DNA from: an uncultured cyanobacterium
GTDB lineage: Bacteria > Cyanobacteriota > Vampirovibrionia > Gastranaerophilales > Gastranaerophilaceae
NCBI GenBank assembly: GCA_947073895.1
Contig: CAMTNN010000075.1
Span: forward strand, 1 to 7,176
Length of the DNA: 7,176 bases
Reading direction: 5' to 3'
The notes below the pieces were generated by a model. That model saw nothing but the letters and a program-made list of their open reading frames with translations, did no database searches and was not told the origin of the DNA. The stretch's first letter is position 1. Each line of letters starts with the position of its first letter. The position numbers were made by a program, and so were the translations under genes. This document shows positions 1 through 5,749 of the stretch, piece by piece.

Positions 1-1
1 T

Positions 2-1279
2 GGAAGAGAAATCGTCAAAAAATTAACAGGAAAGATGCAGCCTGTCGTGTTAGACCCTACATTACTTTTAAAAGCTGATGAGTGGTATAAGTATGTTGCA
101 AATAATAAACAGATAGATAAGAACTATATATTTACATATTTTTTGTCTGCAAAAAAAGAATTTCGTAAAAAAGTTTTGAATCTAAAGCAGGAAACGGGTT
201 TTCAAGTGATTACGGTTCCGCATGTAGCGCAATATGTTCAAGCTGATATTGATTATTCAGATGTCTTGGTAAATGGGTGTGCGCCTGACGAGTGGCTTGC
301 ACTGATTAAAGATGCAGAATGTATATGTACAGATTCATATCATGGGATGATATTTTCTATTATTTTTAAATTTGAAATTCAAAAAGTCAATTTAAAATTG
401 AAATTCAAACTCTATTACATAAAAAGAAAAGAATCAGTTTCGATCATTTTTTCTAAATATGAAAAAGATTTTACTTATTTTGTGGATAATATTGACAAAA
501 ACGAGTATTTTGAAACATTCTTCCGTGATTATTATACAGGATTAAAACTGGAATTTCCTGACAGGATTATTCTAGAGCAGTTGGAAAACAAAGAATTGTA
601 TCAAGACTGGTTAAAAGTTCTTTCGGGTAAAAAAGTTAATATCAGTTTTGCCCGTGGTAAATATAAAGAGCTCTATGAATTGGCGCTAAAAAATGCGGGG
701 AATTTGTTAGAAAACGCGAAACTTAAGAAAATGGCGCAAATTCGAGATGATTTTAATGAAGTTGGTTCATACTTAGCTGAAAAACTTCACTTAGTGAATT
801 TCCCTAATAGGATTGAGTGTTATGATATTTCGCATATTCAGGGTACCAATACTGTTGCTTCAATGGTAGTATTCCAAAACGGACTTCCTAAAAAAACTGC
901 ATATCGCAAGTTTAAAGTTCGTATGACAGAAGGCAAGCCCGATGACTTTTTATCTATGAAAGAAGTACTTTCCCGCCGTCTTGCGAGATTAGGCGAGCCT
1001 AAGTGGGAAAAACCCGATTTGATTATTATTGACGGCGGTAAAGGTCAATTGTCGAGCGTTATGAAAATAGTTGAAGATGCCGGTGTTTCGGGTATTGATT
1101 TTGTGTCATTAGCAAAACGTGAAGAAGAGGTTTTTCTTCCTCACCAATCTGAGTCTATTTTACTTCCGCGCGATTCAAATGCTTTGTATTTAATCCAGAG
1201 AATCAGAGACGAAGCTCACAGATTCGCAATAACATTCCATAGGGATTTGAGGAGTAAGGCTCTCAAGAATCCAAAATAG
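2..1279 (+). CDS. uvrC: Chimeric frame: polysaccharide pyruvyl transferase fragment fused to truncated UvrC (5' partial)
   Basis: The frame is open from base 2, and the residues before the ATG at 35 still fit the family (EIVKKLTGK, then VVLDPTLLL), so the true start lies left of the window and the ATG is internal. Numbering from that ATG, residues 1 to about 110 look like the C-terminal half of a polysaccharide pyruvyl transferase (PF04230): DPTLLL, GFQVITVPH and the typical TDSYHGMIFSIIF. Residues from about 140 to 414 are UvrC: FFRDYY, ARGKYKELYELA, the RNase H-like core with CYDISH (D264), IIDGGKGQL (D333) and IRDEAH (H395). E. coli UvrC is 610 residues; only roughly its 280-550 part is here. 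The GIY-YIG 3' nuclease and UVR motif are missing, and the frame stops after LRSKALKNPK, before any HhH domain. Neither half should be active in its usual role. Either a genomic rearrangement or an assembly join could explain it. Family calls are firm; the biological reality of the fusion is not. Confidence 0.85.
   Translation, partial: GREIVKKLTGKMQPVVLDPTLLLKADEWYKYVANNKQIDKNYIFTYFLSAKKEFRKKVLNLKQETGFQVITVPHVAQYVQADIDYSDVLVNGCAPDEWLALIKDAECICTDSYHGMIFSIIFKFEIQKVNLKLKFKLYYIKRKESVSIIFSKYEKDFTYFVDNIDKNEYFETFFRDYYTGLKLEFPDRIILEQLENKELYQDWLKVLSGKKVNISFARGKYKELYELALKNAGNLLENAKLKKMAQIRDDFNEVGSYLAEKLHLVNFPNRIECYDISHIQGTNTVASMVVFQNGLPKKTAYRKFKVRMTEGKPDDFLSMKEVLSRRLARLGEPKWEKPDLIIIDGGKGQLSSVMKIVEDAGVSGIDFVSLAKREEEVFLPHQSESILLPRDSNALYLIQRIRDEAHRFAITFHRDLRSKALKNPK
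365..416. repeat. 26-bp imperfect tandem repeat at the fusion join
   Basis: Two copies of a 26-base unit lie end to end (365-390 and 391-416). Their first 19 bases agree at 18 positions (TTTAAATTTGAAATTCAAA against TTTAAAATTGAAATTCAAA), and each contains the near-palindrome TTGAAATTCAA. The repeat begins just where pyruvyl transferase similarity stops (after the TDSYHGMIFSIIF block) and precedes recognisable UvrC sequence, so it sits on or beside the breakpoint. It encodes the low-complexity stretch FKFEIQKVN/LKLKFKLYY. Confidence 0.75.
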
Positions 1280-1283
1280 TATT

Positions 1284-1628
1284 TTAAGCATAATAATCTA
1301 ACCTCTTAGCTTGTACTTTAATATTTTCGGCTTGTCCAGCAACCTTATAATCCTGACTTGAAGGGTCGGAAGGCGCAAGCGCCGCTTTAATTACAGTATT
1401 TGCCTGATTAATTGTTTTTTCTGGATTATTTTTATCCAATGTCGGCATGGCGATAGAAACATGTCCGCCGATTGGGATTCCGTTGGAGTCTTTTTCTATA
1501 ACAATTTGTCCTGCAAGTGAACCTCCTGCGTGTTTGTGTGCCAATTCATGCGCGTAAATCTCGTTGTAACGCTCACGTATTGCCTGCTGTTCAAGACTTC
1601 TGAATGTAGAAACAACCATTGAATTCAT
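1284..1628 (-). CDS. Small putative metalloprotease, CJM1_0395/SprA-related family (PF12118-like)
   Basis: This 114-residue protein is nearly all one domain. YAHELAHKHAGG gives a zinc-binding HExxH (H27, E28, H31). GGHVSIAMPTLD and the C-terminal block NTVIKAALAPSDPSSQDYKV are the conserved signatures of the putative metalloprotease CJM1_0395 / SprA-related family. No signal peptide or membrane span is visible, and the long variable N-terminal region often seen in this family is absent. I chose the ATG at 1628 because GAGGTG (1643-1638) sits nine bases before it; the GTG at 1640 lies inside that ribosome binding site. The stop is four bases from the chimeric uvrC frame (convergent). It has its own promoter and diverges from the next gene, itself an HExxH protein. 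Substrate and biological role are unknown; the protease function is inferred from the motif. Confidence 0.85.
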   Translation of the reverse strand: MNSMVVSTFRSLEQQAIRERYNEIYAHELAHKHAGGSLAGQIVIEKDSNGIPIGGHVSIAMPTLDKNNPEKTINQANTVIKAALAPSDPSSQDYKVAGQAENIKVQAKRLDYYA

Positions 1629-1637
1629 ATAGACACA

Positions 1638-1643
1638 CACCTC
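1638..1643 (-). promoter_or_regulatory. Ribosome binding site deciding the start of the small metalloprotease
   Basis: On the minus strand GAGGTG matches the core of the anti-Shine-Dalgarno complement and is nine bases from the ATG at 1628. It overlaps the upstream GTG at 1640, which rules out that longer start. Confidence 0.65.
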
Positions 1644-1654
1644 ACGTGTATACT

Positions 1655-1682
1655 ATTATACATATTTTTCGAGACTTTGCAA
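1655..1682 (-). promoter_or_regulatory. Sigma70-type promoter of the small metalloprotease gene
   Basis: On the minus strand, TTGCAA (1682-1677) and a perfect TATAAT (1660-1655, preceded directly by TG) are separated by 16 bases. Transcription would start near 1648, giving a leader of about 20 bases with the GAGGTG ribosome binding site inside. The -10 overlaps a small GTATA/TATAC inverted repeat. Confidence 0.6.
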
Positions 1683-1732
1683 TAGGGGATATATTAAAAT
1701 ATTTTAAGAATCTTGTAAAATATATTGCAATA

Positions 1733-1738
1733 TATAAT
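1733..1738 (+). promoter_or_regulatory. Candidate -10 of the zincin operon promoter
   Basis: TATAAT lies 38 bases before the ATG at 1777 in a very AT-rich stretch. The nearest -35-like hexamer, TTGTAA at 1713-1718, is only 14 bases upstream, which is short. The -10 call rests on sequence identity and position alone. Confidence 0.4.
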
Positions 1739-1762
1739 TATTTATATTAGGATTTAATTATT

Positions 1763-1768
1763 AAGGAG
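1763..1768 (+). promoter_or_regulatory. Ribosome binding site deciding the start of the zincin-like gene
   Basis: AAGGAG is eight bases (TGTGTGTG) from the ATG at 1777. It overlaps the in-frame GTG at 1768, so the longer GTG start is unlikely. Confidence 0.75.
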
Positions 1769-1776
1769 TGTGTGTG

Positions 1777-3018
1777 ATGCGTGTAGATGGTTTAAATTCA
1801 GTGGTAATGCCACATTTTGTGCAAACAGAAAAACAGAAGAGAGTTAATAGTTATTTGCAAAATCAACCAGAAGATAAGGTTTCTTTTAAAGGGTTTGCAA
1901 CCAGTGAGTGTTACTCTCGACTGATGGACAAAGGTGTCTACTATTGTTATAATAATCTTCCATCAGAATCTGTTAGAGAATTCGCTTCCAAATGTGTTTG
2001 GCAAACTGTTGAAGTAATGGAAAGTTTGTTTGGACGTGGCAGTCTTCCTAAGAAAATAACATTTGCACCTCTTAAAGGCGGTGTGCTTGGTCAATATGAT
2101 AACTATGAGAGAGAAGTTACTTATAATTCAGATGCTTCTTGTTTTCATAGTATGAGAAATCTAAGCTTACTGGGCTTGTCTAATATTAATATTATCGCAG
2201 CACATCTTAGGGGTAATGAAGCTGCAACTATACACCCTGCTCATGTTTTTATTCATGAATTGGCTCACAGTGCACACTGGGAACATCTGGTAAGCAGAAA
2301 TGGTGAGGAACATGCAGAAAAAATTTGGGCTGGTTTAGCTAACTCTCCTATACCGAATCTCCTCGGTAGATATGTTGCAAGAATGGGTTTAGGTTCTTAT
2401 GCTGTTGATTCAAAAGATATGTGTGAATTTGTTGCTGAGACAATAGCTCAGGATGTTTGCAATGCTATGCCTCTGGCATCAACCATTTCTTTTACAGACA
2501 CTGATGTTTGGACATGGAAAGTAAAAAAGCCGTTTAATGCAGACTATGATACTGTTTTTGATAGAAACCATAACTATAGATATGCAGGGCCGCGTGCCTA
2601 TTTTGACTACTTTATGCAACAAACCTGGAGAGGTGATATTGACAGTGCTGATGTAAAAGCTTCGGATTTAGAAGGATATCTTGCAGATACTGATGCTTCA
2701 AGAGTTCCTGATAGTGTACAAAGTGTGAATGGTGCACTCAAAAAAGGTGCGGGAGCAATATCAGATGCTATAATTATAGCAGGAGGCAGTATATCAGAAA
2801 AAGTTGAAGGATTGAGAGACTCGCTTGGAAAAGGCAATCCTATTGTAGAAGATCTTGTAGACAGTGCAAAAGAAACCGTTGAAGAAACTGTAAAAGAAAC
2901 TGTAGGTACCATTATGAATGCTGCAGATACTGTTACTAAAAAAACAAGTGAGATTTTTGGCAAAATAACAAGTGGTTTGGATGGGCTTAATAAAATAAAA
3001 ATAAAAAAACCTTGGTAG
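1777..3018 (+). CDS. Zincin-like HELAH protein with SFKG N-terminal motif and amphipathic repeat tail
   Basis: I do not recognise a named family for this 413-residue protein, but its layout is clear. An N-terminal leader of about 40 residues holds DKVSFKGF (SFKG at 36-39), a motif that recurs near the start of many Gastranaerophilales proteins; there is no Sec signal peptide. Residues about 70-270 form a zincin-like domain: strands such as LPKKITFAP and VLGQYDNYEREVTYN lead to HVFIHELAHSAHW, with zinc ligands H160 and H164 and catalytic E161. About 55 residues later EFVAET offers a third ligand (E217 or E221), the gluzincin order. Residues about 320-400 are charged, amphipathic and helical, with a KETV/EETV/KETV repeat. 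The next gene follows after 11 bases. A secreted or surface metallopeptidase is a reasonable inference; substrate and delivery route are unknown. Confidence 0.85.
   Translation: MRVDGLNSVVMPHFVQTEKQKRVNSYLQNQPEDKVSFKGFATSECYSRLMDKGVYYCYNNLPSESVREFASKCVWQTVEVMESLFGRGSLPKKITFAPLKGGVLGQYDNYEREVTYNSDASCFHSMRNLSLLGLSNINIIAAHLRGNEAATIHPAHVFIHELAHSAHWEHLVSRNGEEHAEKIWAGLANSPIPNLLGRYVARMGLGSYAVDSKDMCEFVAETIAQDVCNAMPLASTISFTDTDVWTWKVKKPFNADYDTVFDRNHNYRYAGPRAYFDYFMQQTWRGDIDSADVKASDLEGYLADTDASRVPDSVQSVNGALKKGAGAISDAIIIAGGSISEKVEGLRDSLGKGNPIVEDLVDSAKETVEETVKETVGTIMNAADTVTKKTSEIFGKITSGLDGLNKIKIKKPW
2869..2904 (+). repeat. Three 12-bp tandem units encoding KETV-EETV-KETV
   Basis: Three in-frame 12-base units (AAAGAAACCGTT, GAAGAAACTGTA, AAAGAAACTGTA) encode a four-residue repeat within the helical tail of the zincin-like protein. 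Units two and three differ only at the first base. The repeat suggests recent slippage-type expansion of an amphipathic helix. Confidence 0.7.
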
Positions 3019-3029
3019 AGGATTAAAAT

Positions 3030-3593
3030 ATGTTATCAATCAACCCAATTATTACAATAAATTCTTCATTCAAATCAGTGCAGGAAAGTCCTGTAATTTC
3101 GTCTGCTAAAAATGACACTTCCAAAAAGAAAGACAATAAGCAATTATATATGGCGCTTGCAGGTTTGGCTGTGCTCGGGACAGTAGCAGTTGTTGCAGGT
3201 AAAAAATCAATTTCAACCTATGAGCAAGCTCTTGCAAAGAATGGTGTGCAAATAAAAGACGGTATTGCAACGGTTAAAGCTACCGGAGAAAAATATACCG
3301 GTTCAATTAAACGTAATACACAAGCGTTCGGATATAAAAAAGAAACGGTTCAATTTGCAGATGGAGTTATGACAGAAAAGGTTTACCATGACTTAAAAGG
3401 TGCTGAGTTGGAAGGCGAATTTTTTAAAGATGGTAAAAGACGAGTTAGAGTAACTTGTGATTGCGGTAAGGAGCTTCGGTATGAACGTTATATTTTTACC
3501 TCTGACGGAAAGTTAAAAATCAGAGGACAATGTCACAATCAAAACAAAGATAAGTTCGAATCTGCAAGAGATATTATAAAAGGCTTAAAGTAA
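3030..3593 (+). CDS. Single-span membrane protein with SFKS N-terminal motif, unknown function
   Basis: This 187-residue protein has no family I recognise. Residues 1-38 are polar and contain NSSFKS (SFKS at 13-16), resembling the SFKG tag of the gene before it. Residues 40-57 (YMALAGLAVLGTVAVVAG) form one membrane span flanked by lysines on both sides. The remaining 130 residues are soluble, with short strand-like repeats (KNGVQIKDGIATVKATGE; KDGKRRVRVTCDCGKELR; SDGKLKIRGQCHN) and three cysteines, C143, C145 and C168, that might bind metal or form a disulfide. The ribosome binding site AGAGGA overlaps the stop codon of the zincin gene and lies seven bases before the ATG, so the two are almost surely translated from one mRNA. 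A membrane-tethered partner, inhibitor or substrate of the zincin is possible, but nothing in the sequence proves it. Confidence 0.8.
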   Translation: MLSINPIITINSSFKSVQESPVISSAKNDTSKKKDNKQLYMALAGLAVLGTVAVVAGKKSISTYEQALAKNGVQIKDGIATVKATGEKYTGSIKRNTQAFGYKKETVQFADGVMTEKVYHDLKGAELEGEFFKDGKRRVRVTCDCGKELRYERYIFTSDGKLKIRGQCHNQNKDKFESARDIIKGLK

Positions 3594-4523
3594 AAACTGA
3601 ATTGACCAGCCTGCAATTATACTTATTAACAGTAAAGTAAAGATAATTTTTACAGTGTCTTTGAAATCGTTATGTCTTAACAATACCAATAAACCTAATC
3701 CCGCATTTGATAATAATCCGCTCATTGCAGCGCTGAAAGCTATAGAACCTTTAATCAGCATCATTGTTATTGCTATTGATACGGCGCAATTAGGAATTAA
3801 GCCGATAATAGCAGCAATTATACACTGCAAATATTTGTGGGATGTATGAAGATAAGAATTCAATGAAACGTTTTCTAGTGCAAAGTTTAAAAACAAAGTT
3901 ATTACAAGTATGAATGCAAAAATATTTGCGGTATGTAGAATCGGGTGAAGAATGAGTTCTTTTTTATTTCCTGTTTCCGGATTATGATTACAGCATCCTT
4001 CTTCATGAATTTCTTCAACTATTTCGGTTGTTTCTTCTTCTTGGTTATTTGATTGAAGTGCAAAGTCTATAAAATATCCTGCGAAAATTGCAATAAATAA
4101 TTTTATTCCGACAATTGGTATAATCAAATGTGCTTTTTCCGGATACGCGAGAAGTATCGGAATACTTTCATCCGAAGTCCCGAGATAAACTGCTAACAAA
4201 CATCCGCGAGTAAGAAGTTTCCTTGCATACAAACTACTTGCGATGACTGAAAATCCGCATTGAGGTAAAATCGAAGCTAATGCTCCTACTGCTACTGAAC
4301 TTTTTTTCGCATTTTTAACCCAGTTGTCAATTTTGTCTGAAAAATAAAATTCCATAACTTCGATTAATACAAACGCAAGAAATAAAAGCGGCAACATATG
4401 AAAACTGTCGATTATTGCATCAGATGCCCAATCTGCAATCGGGAGTTTTTCAATCAAGTTATCCAGTGGTGTAAATATAATTTCGTTAAAATTATTTATT
4501 TTTTCAAAGATTTCAATTAACAT
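3585..4523 (-). CDS. Putative manganese/heavy-metal exporter (DUF2899, ArsP_2-like)
   Basis: A 312-residue polytopic membrane protein with about eight to ten hydrophobic segments. The two halves carry paired signature turns, ASILPQCGFSVIAS (about 83-96) and GLIPNCAVSIAI (241-252), both with a Pro-x-Cys in a helix break, plus GTSDESIPIL (115-124) and SNAGLGLLVLLRHN (272-285). These match the family annotated as putative manganese transporter or 10-TM heavy-metal exporter (PF11449), distantly like the ArsP permeases. The central loop (161-190) is strongly acidic and holds EEGCCNHN, a plausible metal-sensing or delivery patch. It would act in the cytoplasmic membrane; the transported ion is not settled by sequence. 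The start has only a weak purine-rich ribosome binding site (AAAGAG, 12 bases away). Its 3' end overlaps the preceding plus-strand gene tail to tail by nine bases. Confidence 0.82.
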   Translation of the reverse strand: MLIEIFEKINNFNEIIFTPLDNLIEKLPIADWASDAIIDSFHMLPLLFLAFVLIEVMEFYFSDKIDNWVKNAKKSSVAVGALASILPQCGFSVIASSLYARKLLTRGCLLAVYLGTSDESIPILLAYPEKAHLIIPIVGIKLFIAIFAGYFIDFALQSNNQEEETTEIVEEIHEEGCCNHNPETGNKKELILHPILHTANIFAFILVITLFLNFALENVSLNSYLHTSHKYLQCIIAAIIGLIPNCAVSIAITMMLIKGSIAFSAAMSGLLSNAGLGLLVLLRHNDFKDTVKIIFTLLLISIIAGWSIQFLL

Positions 4524-4586
4524 ATTTATATTAAACTCTTTCTTAAAATAATAATCAATACGATAAATAACCGAGGGGTGGGATAA

Positions 4587-5471
4587 ATGGCTAAAATCGA
4601 AATAAATAAAGAAAAATGTACAAGATGCGGTGCATGTATTAAAGACTGTGTTTCATACTCGCTTGAAGGAGGAGAAGATTTATTCCCAAGAGCTGCCGAA
4701 GGCGGAGAAGAGCGTTGTCTTAATTGCACTCACTGTATGGCGATTTGTCCTACGGGAGCGATTTCAATTAATGGCAAATCTATAGACGACGCATTGAATC
4801 CAAGTTTGCCGGATTCAGATAAGGTGTTGGGTTTAATCCAGAGTCGCAGAAGTATAAGGCAATACAAAGATGAAGAAATTTCTTCTGAAATGTTTGAAAA
4901 ACTTAAAGCCATGCTTCCTTATATTCCAACCGGATGTAATACAAATACTTTGCATTTTGCGTTTGTGGAATCAAAATCTGCTATGGATTATTTAAGAGAC
5001 TATACACGCAAGAAATTGTTAAAGATATTAGAAAGTCCGTTTATGCCAAAGTTAGCAAGTAAATTTTCAAAATTCAAAACGGCTTTTGAAAACGGTGAAG
5101 ATGTAATTTTTAGAGGTGCACCTCACATGGTAGTTGTCTCATCACATATTCATGCTCCTTGCGCTAATGTTGATCCGATTATTGCACTTTCTTATATTGA
5201 ACTCTATGCAAACAGTTTAGGGCTCGGGACTTGTTGGTGCGGATTTGCACAGACATGTTTTAAACTTTTGCCGAGACTTTCAGAGATGGTGCAAATTCCT
5301 GATGAGTACAAGCCGGTTTATGTAATGCTTCTGGGGAATCCTGCTGTTAAATATAAAAGAACGACTTTGCCTGAAAAATTTCCTGTAACAGAAATTACAG
5401 ATATTTCAGAAGTCAAAATGAGTTGGACCAAAAACGCAAGAAGAATTTTGTTGAATTTTATTAGAGGATAA
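4587..5471 (+). CDS. Nitroreductase family protein with N-terminal 2[4Fe-4S] ferredoxin domain
   Basis: The 294-residue protein has two parts. Residues 1-60 are a bacterial-type ferredoxin module with two complete cluster motifs: C11-x2-C14-x2-C17-x3-C21 and C44-x2-C47-x2-C50-x3-C54P. Residues 80-294 are a flavin-binding nitroreductase fold: SRRSIRQYKDEEI (86-98) with the FMN phosphate-binding arginines, IFRGAPHMVVVSS (174-186), GLGTCWCGF (212-220) and VYVMLLGNPAVKYKR (244-258). The expected role is cytosolic flavin-dependent reduction with electrons supplied from ferredoxin through the attached clusters; the natural substrate is unknown, as for most of this subfamily in anaerobes. Its start is supported by GAGGGG eight bases upstream. 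It is transcribed divergently from the exporter with only 63 bases between them and ends at a strong terminator, so it is probably monocistronic. Confidence 0.93.
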   Translation: MAKIEINKEKCTRCGACIKDCVSYSLEGGEDLFPRAAEGGEERCLNCTHCMAICPTGAISINGKSIDDALNPSLPDSDKVLGLIQSRRSIRQYKDEEISSEMFEKLKAMLPYIPTGCNTNTLHFAFVESKSAMDYLRDYTRKKLLKILESPFMPKLASKFSKFKTAFENGEDVIFRGAPHMVVVSSHIHAPCANVDPIIALSYIELYANSLGLGTCWCGFAQTCFKLLPRLSEMVQIPDEYKPVYVMLLGNPAVKYKRTTLPEKFPVTEITDISEVKMSWTKNARRILLNFIRG

Positions 5472-5474
5472 AAT

Positions 5475-5507
5475 AAAAAAAGGCGGCTCAGAATGAGCCG
5501 CCTTTTT
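5475..5507. terminator. Strong bidirectional rho-independent terminator
   Basis: GGCGGCTCA (5482-5490) pairs perfectly with TGAGCCGCC (5494-5502) around a GAA loop, followed by TTTTT. The A-run before the stem becomes a U-run on the minus strand. It ends the nitroreductase gene four bases after its stop, and equally ends the ferredoxin gene arriving from the other side, whose stop is 18 bases away. Confidence 0.95.
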
Positions 5508-5520
5508 GCTTTAAATTTAA

Positions 5521-5697
5521 TTATGCGATTTCGATTGCGCTAACAGGGCAAGCATCTGCTGCTTCTTTTACACAATCTTCGTTTTCTGCAACTGCGTCTG
5601 CTTTAACGCATGCTCTATCTTCAACAATGAATACAGCATCACAAATTGATTCGCAAGCGCCGCATCCAATACATGAATCATTAACTGTTACTTTCAT
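5521..5697 (-). CDS. Small single-cluster [4Fe-4S] ferredoxin
   Basis: A 58-residue cytosolic electron carrier starting MKVTVNDSCIGCGACESICD and ending DACPVSAIEIA. Cysteines C9, C12, C15 and C50 are the expected ligands of one [4Fe-4S] cluster. C19 and C42 sit where Thermotoga maritima-type ferredoxin has its disulfide pair, so the full six-cysteine pattern of that family is kept; C30 is extra. The protein is strongly acidic, usual for ferredoxins. The start is fixed by AAGGAG (5711-5706) eight bases upstream. It lies downstream of deoB on the same strand, 71 bases away, but a TATAAT and a long perfect palindrome in between suggest its own control. It could donate electrons to the Fe-S nitroreductase encoded tail to tail with it; that partnership is inference from position. 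Confidence 0.93.
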   Translation of the reverse strand: MKVTVNDSCIGCGACESICDAVFIVEDRACVKADAVAENEDCVKEAADACPVSAIEIA

Positions 5698-5713
5698 TAT
5701 AGTATCTCCTTTT

Positions 5714-5749
5714 TAATAATTACATCCGGATTTCCGGATGTAATTATTA
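5714..5749. repeat. Perfect 17-bp inverted repeat upstream of the ferredoxin gene
   Basis: TAATAATTACATCCGGA (5714-5730) and its exact reverse complement (5733-5749) are separated by two bases. Read on the minus strand the palindrome starts within the presumed -10 and ends two bases before the AAGGAG ribosome binding site. There is no U-run after it in either direction, so it is not a standard terminator. It may be an operator for a dimeric regulator, or an mRNA hairpin if transcription reads through from deoB. Confidence 0.85.

Noticed and set aside
35..37. ATG at 35 as the true start of the chimeric frame
   Set aside because: The upstream in-frame residues are open to the window edge and match the pyruvyl transferase family, and no ribosome binding site of suitable strength and spacing stands out before the ATG.
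1768..1779. GTG start at 1768 for the zincin-like gene
   Set aside because: It overlaps the AAGGAG ribosome binding site; the ATG at 1777 has ideal spacing.
2607..3039. Two minus-strand open frames (2607-2963 and 2794-3039) under the zincin gene tail
   Set aside because: They are antisense to a well-supported gene, give serine/phenylalanine-rich sequences typical of reversed codons, and lack a ribosome binding site and any family signature.
3655..3849. Plus-strand open frame inside the exporter gene
   Set aside because: Antisense shadow of a conserved membrane protein; hydrophobicity simply mirrors the opposite strand.
4524..4586. Manganese (yybP-ykoY) riboswitch before the exporter
   Set aside because: Only 63 bases separate the divergent start codons, too short for that RNA, and no conserved loop sequence is visible. 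Promoter hexamers here were also too weak to call.
4526..4912. Two minus-strand frames opposite the nitroreductase N-terminus (4526-4729, 4730-4912)
   Set aside because: They oppose the Cys-rich ferredoxin module, whose motifs are unmistakable; no independent support.
5714..5749. Palindrome read as the deoB intrinsic terminator
   Set aside because: The stem is long and perfect, but on the minus strand it is followed by A residues and the ferredoxin ribosome binding site, not a U-run.
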